A DNA stretch of 64,000 nt from Pteria penguin (Eukaryota; Mollusca; Bivalvia; Pterioida; Pteriidae), in contig CM068589.1 in assembly GCA_035048485.1 (NCBI GenBank), forward strand, positions 655,001-719,000. The letters run 5' to 3'. The notes beneath the pieces are model-generated. The model made no database searches. It saw only the letters and a list, made by a program, of their open reading frames with translations, and was not told where the DNA came from. Shown in pieces: positions 60,897 to 64,000 of the stretch. Both the position numbers and the translations under genes were made by a program. Position 1 is the first letter of the stretch. The number at the start of each line of letters is the position of its first letter.

Positions 60897-60928
<32 letters not shown>

Positions 60929-61674
60929 AGCAAATTTACATTCTACGAGCTACTGCTGAACAAGGCTATAAAGAAATCTTCTCCGAGCGTCGGCATTACA
61001 CATTAGAGAGGCGCGGTGAATTTGCCTTGCTTAATACCTCGCACTGCGCCGCTGTTATACAGGACTTCAAACGTGTGTGAATTAATCGCCAGTTACAGTG
61101 CTTTACCTGTGGAATACGAGACATTGTCAAGTCTTTCTTTTGTATATTGGGGAAAGCGGCATTACTAAAGGCCATCGCGAGGAGAATTGTTTATTCCAGC
61201 AGAGTGGCGATTCAAGGTCAAACATCTGTACACGCGAAATAACTTGCGTAAGTTCATCGCGAGGAGAATTGTTTATTCCAGCAGAGAAGCGATTCAAGGT
61301 CAAACATCTGTACACGCGAAATACCTTGCGTAAGTTAATAAATAAACAACATAAAGCGGGCAGTAAGGACTGAAGATCTAGGTTACACGTGCAGATTGTA
61401 CTAAGTGTGATTGTCCTACATGTTTCTTGTTTCAAATATATGGTCAAGAGTAGTCGATATTGTGCGATGTAGGCTTCAGTATAATGTGTATAATGTAAGT
61501 CGCCGTTACCTACAATTTCTGCAAGTAGATTGCGCAATGTGGATACCATCACTAAAGATCAGATATCTGGATCGTGAAAAAGAATTTTGTATTAGAGTAG
61601 GAGATCTCAGCTTCGCTGCTTCGACTTTAACTTGTGAAACCTACTCGTTGCTTTAGCAACGAGCTCGTTTCTAG
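58167..61674 (+). mobile_element. Helentron-like (HINE) element 2, about 3.5 kb
   Basis: Same order of parts as element 1: palindrome at 58167-58193, (TTA)n, lead, 318-bp array, A/C-run region, 83-bp duplication, ACTTGTGAAACC, hairpin and CTAG. The outer parts are nearly identical to element 1. The array has fewer subunits, which accounts for the 1.66-kb length difference. One subunit (around 59340-59420) is a diverged type (TTCACGGTTTCACCATTCCT) not seen in element 1 and may be ancestral. Confidence 0.7.
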
Positions 61675-64000
61675 TTTCTTATTATTATTATTATTATTCT
61701 TCATCCGTTTTTTTTTATGTGACGGCTCAGAAATCACTCATTATTAAAGATATTACTATTCTGTTTTCAGTGTTCGATTCGAAATTAAATTTTCAAGATT
61801 TGATTTTTTTTTTTTTTTCTAAATTACCGCTTATAAGCGCGCAGCGCCACCTACGACGCCAAAATTTTGAATCGCTATATCTTCCTTATTATTTGTCCGA
61901 TTGGAATGAAATTTTCAGCATTCGATTCAGAAAAGGAGATGCAAGATTTTATGTCACTGCGTCAATTTCGTAGCTCTACCCCGAAAAAGTTGACCTTGAC
62001 CCGATTGTTTTCATTTCAAAAAAAATATTTCAATCTTAGATTTTAGACGGTAGGATGAAAGATTTTAATGGTCTGATTTGGAATATGAAAAAATTTTTGA
62101 AATCGGACCATAAATAAAGTCACAATGAGCGTGGGAAAATTCGCTATGACGTCATCAAAGCTAATTAAATATTCATACGTTAATATCTCTCTTATTAAAT
62201 GAGATATCGGCATGAAATTTTATATCTAAACATGTTTCTACATTCTTAATCTACCTCTAGAATGAAAATGGCATGCTGCCAATATTTTTGAAATTATTGA
62301 AAATTTTCGAATCAAATCTTTGGCAAGGTCTAGCGACTTTATTTGCAGTCGGATTTTGATCGGGTTTCTTCCATTCGATAGAGCGTTCAAATACCTACCA
62401 GTAGAGTGTTCTCAGATTTTCGCTAACTCTTACGGTTCTCGAGTTATTTGCGTTTGAACACGACAACCCCCTTTAAAGTGATGTTTGTGACGTCATCAAC
62501 ACTCATTAATTATTCATGAAATGTTTTCGCCTATAGCTCGCTTATTGAGGAAGATAGAGGTGTGAAATTTGGTAGCATGATAGAGATTGAGAATATCTAC
62601 CGACTGACAAGAGGAATTTGGCATGGAGCCAAATTCCTGAAAATGACGTCATACTTTGTAAATGACGTCATATCTCCCTTATTTTTCATCGGATCGAGGC
62701 GGGGACGGTTGGAATCGATTCTGCGTGAAAAAGTAAAAAGGTAAATACTAGCAACAGAATTTCGATATCTCTTACCGTTTTCGAGATATTTGCGGTCAAA
62801 GTTCAGTGTTTGGCCTTTCCTGAAAATACAATTTAAAACTTCAGGTACCTGTGTCTCGCTTATTGATAAAGCTAGAGGTATGAAATTTGGTAGCATAAAA
62901 GAGAATGCAAATATCTACCGACTGACAAAAGGGAATTGGCAAGGTGCCAAATTCCTGAAAATGACGTCATACTTTTCTAAATGACGTCATAACTCCCTTA
63001 TTTTTCATCGTATCGAATCGGGGATTGTTGCAATCGATTCTGCGTGAAAAAGTAGTTAAAGGTGAAAGGTCTGGTCTCAGATTTTCGATATCTCTTACCG
63101 TTTTCGAGATATTTGCGGTCAAAATTCAGTGTTTGGCCTTTCCTGAAAATACAATTTAAAACTTCAGGTACCTGTGTCTCGCTTATTGATAAAGCTAGAG
63201 GTATGAAATTTGGTAGCATAAAAGAGAATGCAAATATCTACCGACTGACAAAAGGGAATTGGCATGGTACCAAATTCCTGAAAATGACGTCATACTTTGT
63301 AAATGACGTCATATCTCCCTTATTTTTCATCGGATCGAGGCGGGGACGGTTGGAATCGATTCTGCGTGAAAAAGTGAAATCGTAAATACCAGCAACAGAA
63401 TTTCGATATCTCTTACCGTTTTCGAGATATTTGCGGTCAAAGTTCAGTGTTTGGCCTTTCCTGAAAATACAATTTAAAACTTCAGGTACCTGTGTCTCGC
63501 TTATTGATAAAGCTAGAGGTATGAAATTTGGTAGCATAAAAGAGAATGCAAATATCTACCGACTGACAAAAGGGAATTGGCAAGGTGCCAAATTCCTGAA
63601 AATGACGTCATACTTTTCTAAATGACGTCATAACTCCCTTATTTTTCATCGTATCGAATCGGGGATTGTTGCAATCGATTCTGCGCGAAAATTTATATGC
63701 ATAACATTGCCATCAAATTTTCGCTAACTCTTACCGTTTTCGAGTTATTTAGGTTTAAACACGACAACCCCCTTTAAAGTGATGCTTTCAACGTCACATA
63801 AAGTTCATTAATGTTTAATGAAATGGTTTCAGCTAAAGCTCGCTTATTAAAGAAGGTAGAGATGTGAAAATTGGTAGCATGATAGGGAATGAGGGTATCT
63901 ACCGACTCTTTACTTTGAAATTTCATCTTTCGGCTATTCATTCTCACAGACACATACTCCCGTTTAATGAAAAAATTTTTCGAAATATACGACGTTTTAA
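61675..64000 (+). mobile_element. Helentron-like (HINE) element 3, cut by the window end
   Basis: It starts right after CTAG of element 2 with TTTCTTATTATTATT and the same lead, but without the 27-bp palindrome. The array has subunits near 62540, 62865, 63180 and 63500 and passes into the post-array region before the window ends. Confidence 0.7.

Noticed and set aside
54020..63625. Many similar ORFs of 60-194 codons on both strands (MLPNFIPL..., MRSKFSVW...)
   Set aside because: They recur with the 318-bp satellite, are antisense to each other, and their ends move with indels. They are by-products of the repeat, not a gene family.

Overview
This window looks like genomic DNA from a bivalve mollusc. 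The evidence is a molluscan-style intronless cys-loop receptor, tRNA-headed SINEs ending in a GTGACGTAAAA...(ATCA)n tail, many Penelope-like retroelements, and Helentron-like elements carrying minisatellites. Gene density is low and most of the DNA is repeats of different ages nested in each other. The species cannot be told from the sequence, and no database search was possible. All family names below come from reading motifs by eye.

Host genes. Three loci look real. (1) An intronless nicotinic-type cys-loop receptor on the minus strand at 13316-14506. (2) A U1 snRNA gene on the plus strand at 47353-47516, 164 nt long. (3) The first part of a uridine phosphorylase gene on the plus strand. 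I assembled it from four coding pieces with matching splice phases at 50204-50229, 50482-50584, 51339-51524 and 51880-51994. A TATA/initiator promoter with a short non-coding first exon may lie at 48953-49024. The open coding sequence stops about halfway through the protein, and the next thing downstream is a large repeat array. Weaker coding candidates are at 2034-2205, 7629-7832 and 43427-43768.

Retroelement region (about 3.3-41 kb). Two families of Penelope-like elements, called A and B here, account for most of it. A is present as eight pieces plus a short tip, B as three copies plus a nested fragment. Both families appear to carry a GIY-YIG endonuclease upstream of the reverse transcriptase, and family A ends at the RT C-terminus with no endonuclease after it. 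This is the permuted, Naiad-like layout. All copies are broken. B inserted into an L1/Tx1-like LINE with a target-site duplication of about 11 bp. A inserted into B, and a B 3' end inserted antisense into another B. A decayed PHD-finger/C2H2 coding region (37.2-39.2 kb) and a Ty3-like gag-protease remnant (39.5-40.8 kb) are cut by A tails. The Gag appears to start with a helix-hairpin-helix.

MITE/SINE cluster (46-50 kb). Around the U1 gene are three terminal-inverted-repeat elements, a 94-bp near-perfect hairpin and two SINEs.

Repeat array (52.7-64 kb). Six copies of a 27-bp palindrome module lead into three head-to-tail elements of about 5.1, 3.5 and >2.3 kb. Each complete element ends in a hairpin plus CTAG and carries inverted GGTTTCACAAGT / ACTTGTGAAACC subterminal motifs. 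Each contains a ~318-bp tandem repeat, arranged in element 1 as a 1271-bp higher-order unit and full of TGACGTCA sites. I read these as non-autonomous Helentron-type (HINE) elements expanded in tandem. This array is the most unusual structure in the window.
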